NCBI GenBank assembly: GCA_024709685.1
Contig: JANJWF010000018.1
Span: forward strand, 1-33,912
DNA: 33,912 nt
Origin: Thiobacillus sp.
GTDB taxonomy: Bacteria; Pseudomonadota; Gammaproteobacteria; Burkholderiales; Thiobacillaceae
Reading direction: 5' to 3'
This document shows, in pieces, positions 10,707-18,956 of this stretch. The notes beneath the pieces are model-generated. The model searched no databases and was not told where the DNA came from. It worked only from the letters and a program-made list of their open reading frames with translations. Each line of letters begins with the position of its first letter. The first letter of the stretch is position 1. Position numbers and translations under genes: made by a program.

Positions 10707-11579
10707 TCAGGCCTTGGAAGCTGCCGCTACTTCGGCAGCGAAGTCGGCCACTTTCTTCTCGATGCCCTCGCCCACCACGTACATCACGAAGCCGTGGCAC
10801 TGCGAACCCTTCGACTTCAGCACCTGCTCGACGGTCTGCTTGTCGTCCTTGACGAAGGGCTGCGACAACAACGTGACTTCCTTGAGGAATTTCTGCACCG
10901 TGCCTTCGGCAATCTTTTCCAGCATCGCTTCAGGCTTGCCGGCCTCCTTGGCCTTCTCGATCGCGACACGACGCTCGGTTTCGATCAACTCCTTCGAGAC
11001 GCCCGACGCATCCAGCGATTTCGGCTTGGACGCCGCGATATGCATGGCGATGTCGCGCGCAATAGCTTCGTCCCCGGTCACATCGACCAGCACGCCGATC
11101 TTGCCGCCGTGAATGTAGCTGGCGAACTTGCCCTGACCGTTCAGACGGGTAAAGCGGCGCACCGACATGTTTTCGCCGATCCTGCCGACCAGTTCGGTAC
11201 GGAAAGCCTCCACCGTGGTGCCCTTGTAGGGCAGCGCGGACAGTGCGGCGACGTCGGCCGGGTTCTGGTTCAGCACCATCTCGGCCAGCGCGTTGGAGAG
11301 CGCCAGGAAGTCATCGTTCTTCGCCACGAAGTCGGTTTCGCAGTTGACCTCAACCATGGCGGCAGACTTGCCGTCGGCGCTGATGGCAATGGTCACCACG
11401 CCTTCAGCGGCCACGCGGCTGGCGCTCTTGGCGGCCTTGTTACCGAAGCGTACGCGCAGGATCTCTTCCGCCTTCTGCATGTCGCCGCCAGCCTCGGTCA
11501 AGGCCTTCTTGCAGTCCATCATCGGCGCGTCGGTTTTTTCGCGCAGCTCCTTGACCATGCTTGCAGTGATTTCAGCCAT
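10707..11579 (-). CDS. tsf: Translation elongation factor Ts
   Basis: EF-Ts recycles EF-Tu by releasing GDP. The 290-aa protein has the N-terminal UBA-like region with the family block [16 protein letters not shown] (about 12-27), the EF-Tu-contacting TDF motif in [11 protein letters not shown] (about 79-89), and the coiled-coil and C-terminal modules. Length is near the E. coli 283. It is separated from rpsB by 109 bases containing a hairpin (see the entry at 11615-11638). Confidence 0.97.
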   Translation of the reverse strand: MAEITASMVKELREKTDAPMMDCKKALTEAGGDMQKAEEILRVRFGNKAAKSASRVAAEGVVTIAISADGKSAAMVEVNCETDFVAKNDDFLALSNALAEMVLNQNPADVAALSALPYKGTTVEAFRTELVGRIGENMSVRRFTRLNGQGKFASYIHGGKIGVLVDVTGDEAIARDIAMHIAASKPKSLDASGVSKELIETERRVAIEKAKEAGKPEAMLEKIAEGTVQKFLKEVTLLSQPFVKDDKQTVEQVLKSKGSQCHGFVMYVVGEGIEKKVADFAAEVAAASKA

Positions 11580-11614
11580 TTCAAACTCCTGATCCAGTTT
11601 CTAACAATTCAATA

Positions 11615-11638
11615 CAGAAAGAGGGGCCGATGCCCCTC
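11615..11638 (-). terminator. rpsB-tsf intergenic hairpin, possible attenuator
   Basis: On the minus strand GAGGGGC, a four-base loop, then GCCCCTC form a perfect 7-bp stem, followed by TTTCTG. It lies between rpsB and tsf. The U-tract is short and interrupted, so it is more likely a partial terminator or processing site that sets the S2 to EF-Ts ratio than a full stop, since tsf has no other obvious promoter in this gap. The stem is seen; the function is inferred. Confidence 0.5.
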
Positions 11639-11688
11639 CTCAAATCCGTCCGCCGAAAACGTATTCCGGCGCATTCGCAGCGTCGCCT

Positions 11689-12432
11689 TTATTCCGCGGC
11701 GACGCCGCCTTCTTCTTCCACCTCGACGAACTCTTCGCCGCCGGTAATCTCGCTGATGACCTGGGCGCGGCCTTCGAGTACCGCGTCGGCCATGCCACGG
11801 GCGTACAGACGAATCGCGCGGGCCGAGTCATCGTTGCCGGGGACTACGTAGTCAACGCCTTCCGGGCTGTTATTGGTGTCGACCACGCCGATCACCGGAA
11901 TGCCCAGCTTCTTGGCCTCGACCACGGCGCCCTTCTGGTAACCGACGTCGATGATGAACAGCGCATCGGGCAGGCCGCCCATTTCGCGGATGCCGCCAAG
12001 GCTGCGGTTCAACTTGTCCACTTCGCGCTGCACGGTGAGAACTTCCTTTTTCGACAGGCGGCCCGGCTCGGCCAGCGATGCCTCCAGATCGTTCAGGCGC
12101 TTGATCGACTGCTTGACCGTCTTGAAGTTGGTCAACATGCCGCCGAGCCAGCGGTTGTCGACATAGGGCATGCCGGCACGCTGGGCTTCCTCGCGCACGA
12201 TGTCACGTGCGGCGCGCTTGGTGCCGACGAACAGCACGGCGCCTTTGTTGGCGGCCAGCTGGCGCACGAACTTCTGCGCGTCCTGGAACAGCGGCAGCGA
12301 CTTCTCCAGGTTGACGATATGAATCTTGTTGCGATGACCGAAAATGAACGGGGCCATCTTGGGGTTCCAGAAGCGGGTCTGGTGACCGAAGTGGACACCG
12401 GCTTCCAGCATTTGACGCATGGTGACAGACAT
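11689..12432 (-). CDS. rpsB: 30S ribosomal protein S2
   Basis: S2 is a late-assembling protein of the small ribosomal subunit that helps recruit S1. The 247-aa sequence starts [20 protein letters not shown], which is diagnostic, followed by [13 protein letters not shown] and, later, [12 protein letters not shown] and PVIGVVDTN. The C-terminus is an acidic tail rich in glutamate. AGGAG lies six to seven bases before the ATG. It is the first gene of the long minus-strand cluster and has its own promoter and structured leader. Confidence 0.98.
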   Translation of the reverse strand: MSVTMRQMLEAGVHFGHQTRFWNPKMAPFIFGHRNKIHIVNLEKSLPLFQDAQKFVRQLAANKGAVLFVGTKRAARDIVREEAQRAGMPYVDNRWLGGMLTNFKTVKQSIKRLNDLEASLAEPGRLSKKEVLTVQREVDKLNRSLGGIREMGGLPDALFIIDVGYQKGAVVEAKKLGIPVIGVVDTNNSPEGVDYVVPGNDDSARAIRLYARGMADAVLEGRAQVISEITGGEEFVEVEEEGGVAAE

Positions 12433-12546
12433 TTGAATCTCCTAAAGGGTTGAGCCTCCACCCGTCAGCAGCTGCGCGTGCCAGTTCCGGCGCGCCGCCA
12501 CCCTTTAATGACAGGTGTGCGAATTTGTCCGAACCATTTCGGACAG
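12433..12546 (-). promoter_or_regulatory. Structured rpsB leader, probable S2 autoregulation site
   Basis: The predicted transcript has about 114 nt before the rpsB start. Its 5' end folds into a 7-bp hairpin, GTCCGAA / TTCGGAC (12527-12544, loop of four). Further on, TAAAGGGT (12507-12500) can pair with ACCCTTTA (12450-12443), enclosing about 49 nt with more GC-rich complementarity, and this helix ends directly against the AGGAG ribosome binding site. In gammaproteobacteria the rpsB-tsf leader is known to be bound by S2 for autogenous control. The pairing is seen; equivalence to that leader is inferred. Confidence 0.55.
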
Positions 12547-12552
12547 CCGCCA

Positions 12553-12581
12553 ATTGTAATTCGACCAGGCACTTATTTCAA
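12553..12581 (-). promoter_or_regulatory. Sigma-70 promoter of the rpsB operon
   Basis: On the minus strand TTGAAA (12581-12576) and TACAAT (12558-12553) are separated by exactly 17 bases, a good match to the vegetative consensus. The expected start near 12546 gives the structured leader described separately. It points away from map. Confidence 0.75.
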
Positions 12582-12689
12582 GGCACGTCCTCACCCGGTG
12601 GCGGGGGATCCCTGCCCCATGTCAGCCGGGCTTGGGCCCTCCATCATCCACACCGTCCGCGCGGTTTTTCCGGTACGTTCGGGGCGCGC

Positions 12690-12695
12690 TAGAAT
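12690..12695 (+). promoter_or_regulatory. Probable -10 element for map-glnD
   Basis: TAGAAT lies 28 bases before the map ATG. The upstream region around 12666-12671 (TTTTCC) is only a poor -35 match, at a spacing of 18. This is the best candidate in the divergent rpsB/map gap. The rest of that 291-base gap, between the two promoters, shows nothing further that I can name. Confidence 0.4.
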
Positions 12696-12723
12696 GCGGC
12701 TTTGAATACTGCCTGCCCGCATC

Positions 12724-13532
12724 ATGACTGTCACCATCAAAACCGGCGCCGAAATCGAAGGCATGCGCGTCGCCGGCCGGCTCGCCTCGGAAGTGCTCGA
12801 CTACGTCACGCCCTTCGTCAAACCCGGCGTCACCACCGGCGAACTCGACCGGCTCTGCCACGACTACATGGTGAACGTGCAAGGCACCGTCCCTGCGCCG
12901 CTGAACTACGCGCCGAGCGGCCACACCCCCTACCCGAAATCGATCTGCACTTCGGTCAACAACCAGGTCTGTCACGGTGTGCCGGGCGAAAAGGTGCTGA
13001 AAAACGGCGACATCGTGAACCTCGACATCACGGTCATCAAGGACGGCTGCACGGCGACACCAGCCGGATGTTCGCGGTGGGCGAAGCCTCGATCCAGGCC
13101 AAGCGGCTGATCCAGGTCACCTACGAGGCGATGTGGGTCGGCATCTCCCACGTCAAGCCAGGCGCCCGCCTCGGCGACGTCGGCCACGCCATCCAGCGCT
13201 TCAGCGAAAACCACGGCTACAGCGTGGTGCGCGAATTCTGCGGCCACGGCATCGGCCGCGACTTCCATGAGGAGCCGCAGGTGCTGCACTACGGCAAACC
13301 CGGCACCGGCCTGTTGCTGGAGCCGGGCATGACCTTCACCATCGAGCCGATGATCAATGCCGGTCGCCGCGATATCCGCCAGATGCCGGATGGCTGGACC
13401 ATCGTCACCAAGGACCGCAGCCTGTCGGCGCAATGGGAACACACGGTGCTGGTCACCGAGAGCGGCTACGAAGTGCTGACCGTATCGGCCGGGACGCCAG
13501 CGGCCCCCGACCATATCCCGCACGCCGCGTGA
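12724..13532 (+). pseudogene. map: Methionine aminopeptidase, broken by a one-base frameshift
   Basis: Type I methionine aminopeptidase removes the initiator methionine from nascent proteins. The first 109 codons read normally in one frame (MTVTIKTGAEIEGMRVAGRL to NLDITVIKDG, with the first metal-ligand Asp in NLDITV). Near 13047-13052 the family sequence KDGYHGDTSRMF is interrupted, and the rest (HGDTSRMF, then CGHGIGRDFHEEP, FTIEPM, QWEHTV with the remaining ligands) continues in another frame to 13532. One base appears to be missing in ggctgcacgg. Repaired, the protein would be 269 aa, normal for the family. As read, the first frame ends at 13110 with a 128-aa fragment. The gene is normally essential, so a sequencing or assembly error is the simplest explanation. 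Confidence 0.88.
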
Positions 13533-16081
13533 AGATCGCGCCGTTCGTCGATCTCCGCGAGCGGCTGAAAACGGACCGCACCGAACTGGCGACGGCCTTT
13601 CTCGAAAAACCCGCCGCCACGCGCTACCTGGCCCGCCACGCCGCGCTGGCGGACGATGTGCTGTCAGAGCTGTGCAAACGGGTCGCTCTGCCCGCTGATT
13701 ACTGCCTGGCCGCGGTCGGCGGCTACGGCCGTGGCGAACTGTTCCCCGGCTCGGACGTGGACGTACTGTTGCTGCTGCCGCACGACCCCGACCCCGGCCA
13801 GCAGGCGACGCTGGAAACCTGGGTGCAGGCCTGCTGGGACATCGGCCTGGAAATCGGCCACAGCGTGCGCACCATCGAGGCCTGCCTGGCAGAAGCCGAG
13901 GCCGACATCACGGTTGAAACCAACCTCCTGGAAGCCCGCCATGTATGGGGAAGCATTAGCCTGTTCGACGAATTTTCCCACCGCTTCCGGGAACGTTTCG
14001 ATGCCCGGCATTTTTTTGACGGCAAGTTCGCCGAGCAGCAGGCGCGCCATGCACGCTTCGACGACAGCGCCTACAGGCTCGAGCCCAATCTGAAGGACAG
14101 TCCTGGTGGGCTGCGTGACCTGCACACGATCCACTGGCTGGCGCAGGCCTGCGGCATCCACGGCGGCTGGAGCGGCATCGCGCGCGCAGGGCTGCTCACC
14201 CAAGCCGAGGCGCGCCGTATCGCGCATGAAGAACGCACCCTATCGATGCTGCGCATCCATCTTCACCTTCTGGCAAGACGGCGCGAAGACCGCCTGGCCT
14301 TCGATTACCAGACCGAACTCGCCGACCGCTTGGGGCTCGCCGCCACTGCGCATAAGCTCCCCGGAGAGCGCTTGATGCAGGGTTATTACCGCGCCGCCAA
14401 GCTGATCCAGCGGATCAACGACATCTTGGTTCAGTCGCTGCGGGTGCGGCTGTCCCCGGTGATGGCGCCGCCCGAGCCGATCGATGCGGATTTCCAGCTG
14501 CGCGCCAACCTGCTTGAAGCGCGCGACCCCGAGTTGTTCATGCGCGCGCCCGACGCCCTCCTGCGCGCCTTCATCGTTTACGCCCAGCACCCGGCGCTGG
14601 CCGGGTTCGAACCGGCTACGCTGCGCGCACTGTGGCGCGGCAGCACCCGCATCGATGCCGGCTTCCGTGCCAACCCGGCGCACCGCGCCCTGTTCATGGC
14701 GCTGCTGCGCCAGCCGGTCGGCGTCACCCGGGCGCTGCGTGCGATGCACCGCTATGGCCTGCTCGGGCGCTACATCCCGGCATTCGGCCGCATCGTCGGG
14801 CAGATGCAGCACGACCTGTTCCACGTCTACACCGTCGACGAGCACATTCTCACCGTGCTGCGCAACGTGCGGCGCCTCACCGTGCCGCAGCTTGCGCAAG
14901 AGCTCCCGCTTGCCAGCCGGCTGATCGCTGACTTCGAAAAACCCGAACTGCTCTACCTCGCCGCCCTGTTCCACGACATTGCCAAGGGCCGCGGCGGCGA
15001 CCATTCGGAGCTGGGCGCCGCCGACGTGCGCCGCTTTTGCCGCCAGCATGGTCTCGACAAGACCGACAGCGAGCTGGTCGCCTGGCTGGTGAAAATGCAC
15101 TTGGCAATGGCGCGCACCGCGCAGAAAGAAGACATCAGCGACCCCGACGTGATCGGCGCCTTTGCCGTGAAAATGAGCGACACGCGCCGCCTGACGGCCC
15201 TGTACCTGCTGACCGTATCGGATATCCGCGGCACCAGTCCCAAGGTCTGGAACGCCTGGAAGGGCAAGCTGCTGGAAGACCTTTACCTCGCGGCGCGAGC
15301 ACGGCTTGCCGGCGGCGACGAAACCGTGGCAGACATCGCCGCCAAACAGGCGGAGGCCCGCGTCAATCTTGCCCTGTACGGCCTGCCCGCTGACGCGGCC
15401 GACTCACTCTGGCAGCATCTCGACGCCCGCTATTTTGTCCGCTTCGATGCCCGCGACATGGCCTGGCAGGCGCGCATGCTGTGGCGCCGCACCGACAGTC
15501 CAGTTGCCATCGTGCGCGCACGGCTGTCTCCGGTGGGCGAAGGCATCCAGGTGCTGGTCTACGCGCCCGACCGGCCCGATCTCTTCGCCCGCATCTGCGG
15601 CTTTTTCGCGCGCATCCAGTACACGATCGTCGAAGCGAAGATCCACACCACCCGGCATGGCTACGCGCTCGACAGTTTCCAGGTGATGGACCTCGCCAGC
15701 CGCGGCATTCATTACCGCGACTTCCTCAGTTTTGTGGAATACGAACTGGTGCGCGACCTCGATCCGGCACGACCCTTGCAGCAGGTGCCGCGTGGCCGCC
15801 TGTCACGCCACCAGCGTCACCATCCCTACCCCACCACCGTCCGCTTGGAGGCCGACGCGCAGGACCGCGGCCATACCCTGTCGATCACCTGCGCGGACCG
15901 CGGCGGCCTGCTGTTCGCTGTGGCCGAAGCGCTGATGCGGCACGGCGTCAGCGTCTATGCCGCCAAGATCGATACGCTCGGCGAGCGGGTCGAGGATACC
16001 TTTCTGATCCGGGGAGACACCCTGCGTACGCCCGCAGGTATCGAGGCGCTGGAGGCCGACATTCGCGAAGCGCTGAAGTGA
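13529..16081 (+). CDS. glnD: Bifunctional PII uridylyltransferase / uridylyl-removing enzyme
   Basis: GlnD senses glutamine and adds or removes UMP on PII proteins, controlling glutamine synthetase and nitrogen regulation. From a GTG at 13529 the protein is 850 aa (E. coli 890). The order is: a nucleotidyltransferase domain with GGYGRGELFPGSDVDVLLLL (about 64-83), a central PII-uridylyltransferase helical region, an HD hydrolase domain with FHDIAKGRGGDH, and two C-terminal ACT domains that bind glutamine. The open frame extends upstream into map, but the GTG overlapping the map stop (GTGA) marks the family's N-terminus. map next to glnD, divergent from rpsB, is also the E. coli arrangement. 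Confidence 0.96.
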   Translation: MKIAPFVDLRERLKTDRTELATAFLEKPAATRYLARHAALADDVLSELCKRVALPADYCLAAVGGYGRGELFPGSDVDVLLLLPHDPDPGQQATLETWVQACWDIGLEIGHSVRTIEACLAEAEADITVETNLLEARHVWGSISLFDEFSHRFRERFDARHFFDGKFAEQQARHARFDDSAYRLEPNLKDSPGGLRDLHTIHWLAQACGIHGGWSGIARAGLLTQAEARRIAHEERTLSMLRIHLHLLARRREDRLAFDYQTELADRLGLAATAHKLPGERLMQGYYRAAKLIQRINDILVQSLRVRLSPVMAPPEPIDADFQLRANLLEARDPELFMRAPDALLRAFIVYAQHPALAGFEPATLRALWRGSTRIDAGFRANPAHRALFMALLRQPVGVTRALRAMHRYGLLGRYIPAFGRIVGQMQHDLFHVYTVDEHILTVLRNVRRLTVPQLAQELPLASRLIADFEKPELLYLAALFHDIAKGRGGDHSELGAADVRRFCRQHGLDKTDSELVAWLVKMHLAMARTAQKEDISDPDVIGAFAVKMSDTRRLTALYLLTVSDIRGTSPKVWNAWKGKLLEDLYLAARARLAGGDETVADIAAKQAEARVNLALYGLPADAADSLWQHLDARYFVRFDARDMAWQARMLWRRTDSPVAIVRARLSPVGEGIQVLVYAPDRPDLFARICGFFARIQYTIVEAKIHTTRHGYALDSFQVMDLASRGIHYRDFLSFVEYELVRDLDPARPLQQVPRGRLSRHQRHHPYPTTVRLEADAQDRGHTLSITCADRGGLLFAVAEALMRHGVSVYAAKIDTLGERVEDTFLIRGDTLRTPAGIEALEADIREALK

Positions 16082-16198
16082 ACAAGGTACGTCGGTAAAC
16101 GTACGGGGGTTGATGGCAAGTGTTGATATTTGAAGTACACCCATCCCCGTTTGCAGAGCGGTAAGCGCCATGGCACTCACGCGTTTCGTGCCGGGCTG

Positions 16199-16432
16199 CT
16201 AGCTGGCCGGGTGCGCGTATTCGTCGACGTAGCGCCCGCGCGATGGGACCTTGCGGGCTGGCGGAGATTTCTTGCGGACTCCGTCGGCCGGCTTCTTGAC
16301 CTTCTCCTCCGGCTCGGTCTTGGTACGGTTGCGGACACGGCCCGGACGCACCGTGCCGACCCCGGTTGCCGCACGCGGCAAATCGTTGGGGATGGCGGGC
16401 CGTCCCGCCGGGGCTAGCTGCGGCGCACTCAT
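16199..16432 (-). CDS. Small basic protein of unknown function
   Basis: I do not recognise this 77-aa protein. It is rich in Arg, Lys and Pro, with a very basic middle (PGRVRNRTKTEPEEKVKK, then RKKSPPARKVPSRGR) and an ending GRYVDEYAHPAS. No membrane segment or signal peptide is visible, and it is probably disordered. The start is chosen at 16432 because that ATG overlaps the stop of the upstream FlaF-like gene as ATGA, implying translational coupling. An ATG at 16447 is possible but lies inside the upstream gene. If real, it shares the flagellar-type promoter of its partner. The 117 bases between it and glnD contain only a short inverted repeat. Confidence 0.55.
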   Translation of the reverse strand: MSAPQLAPAGRPAIPNDLPRAATGVGTVRPGRVRNRTKTEPEEKVKKPADGVRKKSPPARKVPSRGRYVDEYAHPAS

Positions 16433-16812
16433 GCCGCCTCCCGCCATTGCCTGAGGCTCGCAGCCAGGCTGCGGGTCAGGGCGATGAGCGCCCCCAGCGA
16501 GTCAGCACTGGAGGTGGACTCGCATGCAGTGATTTTGCTGTCGGCATAGACCGAAAGGATCAACAGGTTGTGCTGCGCATCGGGCGGAAGCATCGGCTGC
16601 CCGTCTGCCAGTGCCGCCTGAATCGCATGCCAGGCTGCACGGCTGGCCTCCAGTGCGGCGGCGAGTCGAAGCGCACGGCCAGGATCGTTCCAGCGCCGCT
16701 GCACGTCCATCAACTGAGCGGCGATATCGTCAAGCCGGGTCGCCTTGCCCATCATCACGTCGGCGCGGCTGATGGGGCGCGGGGCCCGCTGGATCTGTTG
16801 TTCCGGTCTCAT
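16429..16812 (-). CDS. FlaF-like protein, probably flagellum-associated
   Basis: This 127-aa cytoplasmic protein resembles FlaF, the small flagellin-synthesis regulator best known from alphaproteobacteria. It has a helical N-terminal half, a tryptophan-containing segment ASRAAWHAIQAAL (about 56-68), the LPPDAQHNLLILSVYADS block (about 75-92) that parallels the FlaF LP...IISLS.WVS region, and a final helix LGALIALTRSLAASL. The resemblance is by pattern only. AAGGA precedes the ATG at good spacing, and a flagellar sigma-28 type promoter lies about 50 bases upstream, which independently supports a flagellar role. No other flagellar gene is in the window. It could instead be an unrelated small helical protein. 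Confidence 0.6.
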   Translation of the reverse strand: MRPEQQIQRAPRPISRADVMMGKATRLDDIAAQLMDVQRRWNDPGRALRLAAALEASRAAWHAIQAALADGQPMLPPDAQHNLLILSVYADSKITACESTSSADSLGALIALTRSLAASLRQWREAA

Positions 16813-16864
16813 TGTTATCCTTGCTGCCTGTGCCGGGGCACATCGCCCACGGTTACGCTACAAG

Positions 16865-16892
16865 TTAGCGGCGAGGATGGGGGACAACTTTA
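16865..16892 (-). promoter_or_regulatory. Probable FliA (sigma-28) promoter
   Basis: On the minus strand TAAAGTTG (16892-16885) is followed after 12 bases by GCCGCTAA (16872-16865). The known FliA consensus is TAAAGTTT-N11-GCCGATAA, so this has 14 of 16 consensus bases with spacing one base longer than usual. The intervening bases are C-rich, as in many class 3 flagellar promoters. The predicted start is about 45 bases before the FlaF-like gene's ATG. Confidence 0.6.
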
Positions 16893-16928
16893 GGCAGGCC
16901 CGGGGCCGCCCGGAAACACGGGCTCCCG

Positions 16929-17462
16929 TCAGTCGTCCTGCAGGTTTTGTCCCGGGAACAGCGTGTCGGTGAACCCGAAATAGCGCAGGTCGCGGATCCG
17001 CATCGGATACAGGATGCCGCGCAGATGATCGACCTCGTGCTGCACGACGCGCGCGTGAAAGCCGCTCACGCTGCGGTCGACCGGCTGACCCGCCACATCG
17101 AAGCCCTGGTAGCGCAAGGAAATGTGCCGCGGCACGAGCCCGCGCATACCCGGCACCGACAGACAGCCTTCCCAGCCCTCTTCCATGGCGTCGGACGGGG
17201 CGCTCAGCAGCGGATTGATCAGCACCGTGAACGGCACGCTTTCGGCATCCGGATAGCGGGGGTTGGCGTTGACCTCGAATATCACCACCTGCAGGCCGAC
17301 GCCGATCTGCGGCGCCGCGAGACCCGCTCCGTTGAGCGCGCGCATGGTCTCGTGCATGTCGACGATCAACTGCGCCAGCTCCAGCGAGGCAAAATCCTCC
17401 ACCGGACGTGCCGGCTCCAGCAGGCGCGGGTCACCCATTTTCAGGACTTCACGGATGGCCAT
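16929..17462 (-). CDS. def: Peptide deformylase
   Basis: Deformylase removes the N-formyl group from nascent proteins using a bound metal. The 177-aa protein has all three family motifs: [10 protein letters not shown] (45-54), EGCLSVPG with ligand Cys100, and QHEVDHL with His142, catalytic Glu143 and His146. The start ATG lies inside the end of rsuA (22-nt overlap), with GGAG just upstream. It is not next to fmt, so the genome may carry another def copy elsewhere; that is inference. Its product acts just before methionine aminopeptidase (map, same window). Confidence 0.95.
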   Translation of the reverse strand: MAIREVLKMGDPRLLEPARPVEDFASLELAQLIVDMHETMRALNGAGLAAPQIGVGLQVVIFEVNANPRYPDAESVPFTVLINPLLSAPSDAMEEGWEGCLSVPGMRGLVPRHISLRYQGFDVAGQPVDRSVSGFHARVVQHEVDHLRGILYPMRIRDLRYFGFTDTLFPGQNLQDD

Positions 17463-18163
17463 GGCTGCTCCAGTCGTTCAAGGTCGTCGGTGTCCAGCCA
17501 GCGCCAGTCACCGGGTGGGAGGTCCGCGGGCAAGGCATACGTGCCGATCGCTTCGCGGTGCAGGCTCTCGACCCGGTTACCCGCCGCGGCGATCATGCGC
17601 TTGACCTGATGGTATTTGCCCTCGGCCAGAGTCAGGCGCAACGTGCAGGCGTCGAGCTTTTCGCACGCCAGCGCGACGATCGGCGCGGGCTCGTCGTTGA
17701 GTTGCACCCCCCCGCGCAGCGCTCCCAGCATCGCGTCCGTCACCGCTTCGGCGCAGACGGCCCGGTAGACCTTGGCCACGCCCTTCTTCGGCGAAATCAT
17801 GCGGTGGATGAACTGGCCGTCGTCGGAAAACAGCAGCAGGCCCGTGGTGTCCTGGTCGAGTCGCCCCACGCACTGCACCCCCCGCTGTACCAGGGGCGGC
17901 GGCAACAAGGCAAACACGCTGGGATGATGGCTGGGATGATGCGAGCATTCGTGCCCCGCCGGCTTGTGCATCAGCACGTAAGCCTTTTCGCGATAGCGCC
18001 AGTTCGCCCCGTCGAGCGTCAACTCGAGCCCCGCCCGATCGACCTCGGCCTCGGGGTTGTCGCAGACCACTCCGTTGACCGCGACCGCGCCCGCCCGCAC
18101 ACGCGCGATGCAGCCCTTGCGCGAGCCGAATCCTTGCGACTGCAGGACGCGGTAAAGCTTCAC
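17441..18163 (-). CDS. rsuA: 16S rRNA pseudouridine synthase, RsuA family
   Basis: RsuA-type enzymes isomerise a uridine of 16S rRNA (U516 in E. coli) to pseudouridine. The 240-aa protein has an N-terminal S4-like RNA-binding domain ([21 protein letters not shown]), then the catalytic domain with [13 protein letters not shown] containing catalytic Asp103. The PSVFALLP and [11 protein letters not shown] segments are typical of RsuA rather than RluB/E/F. The C-terminal [17 protein letters not shown] is also conserved. It starts 21 bases after mtnP and overlaps def. Confidence 0.92.
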   Translation of the reverse strand: MKLYRVLQSQGFGSRKGCIARVRAGAVAVNGVVCDNPEAEVDRAGLELTLDGANWRYREKAYVLMHKPAGHECSHHPSHHPSVFALLPPPLVQRGVQCVGRLDQDTTGLLLFSDDGQFIHRMISPKKGVAKVYRAVCAEAVTDAMLGALRGGVQLNDEPAPIVALACEKLDACTLRLTLAEGKYHQVKRMIAAAGNRVESLHREAIGTYALPADLPPGDWRWLDTDDLERLEQPWPSVKS

Positions 18164-18184
18164 GCAGACGACCTCATGGCGTCT

Positions 18185-18946
18185 TCAGGACTTGCACTGC
18201 CCGGCGGCGTCATTACTCACCAGCTGCTCGAGCAGATGCCGCACCTGCCGCATCACTTCGCCCAGCACAGCCTGGACTTCTTCTGTCCGGATGCCGTTGA
18301 CCGAACGACCGCGCCCGGCAGCATGGTTGAGCACCGCCCCCACCGCCGCGTAGCAGAGATCCAGTTCGTGCGCCAGGTAGGCTTCGGGCATGCCGGCCAT
18401 CCCCACCATGTCGGCGCCGTCGCGCTCATAGCGGTTGATTTCGGCGGCCGTCTCCAGCCGTGGCCCCTGCACCGCGCCGTACACCCCGCCGTCGCGCAGG
18501 CTGATGCCGGCGCTGGCTGCGGCTTGCAGCAGCGCCGCACGCATCGCATGGCAATAGGGGAAGGTGAAATCGAGATGGGTAAAGGGCTTCCCGCCTTCGA
18601 CGAAATACGTGGCAGCCCGCCCGTGCGTGTAATCGATGATCTGGTCAGGAATGACCAGCGTGCCGGGAATCAGCTCGGGATGAATGCCGCCGACCGTGGT
18701 CACCGACACCACGCGGTCGACGCCATGGTCCTTCAGCGCCCACAGGTTGGCACGATAGTTCACCTCGTGCGGCGGAATGGTGTGGCCGTAGCCGTGGCGC
18801 GCCAGAAAGATCACTTCCTGTCCGCAGATGCGGCCAAAGGTAAGCGCGCCCGAAGGCTCGCCGTAAGGCGTGCGCGCCACCTGGCGATGGGTGATTTCCA
18901 GATTGGCGAGCTGGGTAAGTCCGGTGCCGCCGATAATTCCCAACAT
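18185..18946 (-). CDS. mtnP: S-methyl-5'-thioinosine phosphorylase (MTAP/PNP family)
   Basis: This 253-aa enzyme belongs to the trimeric MTAP/PNP family that splits the glycosidic bond of methylthio-nucleosides with phosphate. It has GGTGL (6-10), the phosphate-binding LARHG (48-52), HEVNYRANLWAL, and the MAGMPEA segment with the conserved methionine. In adenosine-type MTAPs a VTDYDCW block supplies two aspartates that recognise the 6-amino group. Here the equivalent is VLNHAAG, with Asn207 and Ala209. That favours a 6-oxopurine such as methylthioinosine, as in the Pseudomonas enzyme, giving hypoxanthine. The hypoxanthine-salvage gene hpt lies 10 bases upstream. A purine nucleoside phosphorylase with broader specificity is the alternative. 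Confidence 0.82.
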   Translation of the reverse strand: MLGIIGGTGLTQLANLEITHRQVARTPYGEPSGALTFGRICGQEVIFLARHGYGHTIPPHEVNYRANLWALKDHGVDRVVSVTTVGGIHPELIPGTLVIPDQIIDYTHGRAATYFVEGGKPFTHLDFTFPYCHAMRAALLQAAASAGISLRDGGVYGAVQGPRLETAAEINRYERDGADMVGMAGMPEAYLAHELDLCYAAVGAVLNHAAGRGRSVNGIRTEEVQAVLGEVMRQVRHLLEQLVSNDAAGQCKS

Positions 18947-18956
18947 GTTTGGATCC

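Noticed and set aside
10341-11747. A 468-codon plus-strand frame across pyrH, tsf and rpsB
   Set aside because: Shadow of three conserved genes; His/Arg/Gln-rich composition typical of antisense translation of GC-rich DNA.
13041-13060. Programmed ribosomal frameshifting in map
   Set aside because: No slippery heptamer, internal Shine-Dalgarno or downstream pseudoknot is apparent, and map is not known to use recoding. A missing base is simpler.
14240-15100. A 286-codon minus-strand frame inside glnD
   Set aside because: Antisense to an intact GlnD with all expected motifs; no protein-like features.
16087-16104. Inverted repeat GTACGT / ACGTAC just after glnD as a terminator
   Set aside because: Only six base pairs, low stability and no T-tract; may be chance.
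16900-16930. GC-rich stem after def as a terminator
   Set aside because: GCCCG / CGGGC can pair but no T-tract follows on the minus strand, and it sits just upstream of the sigma-28 type promoter.
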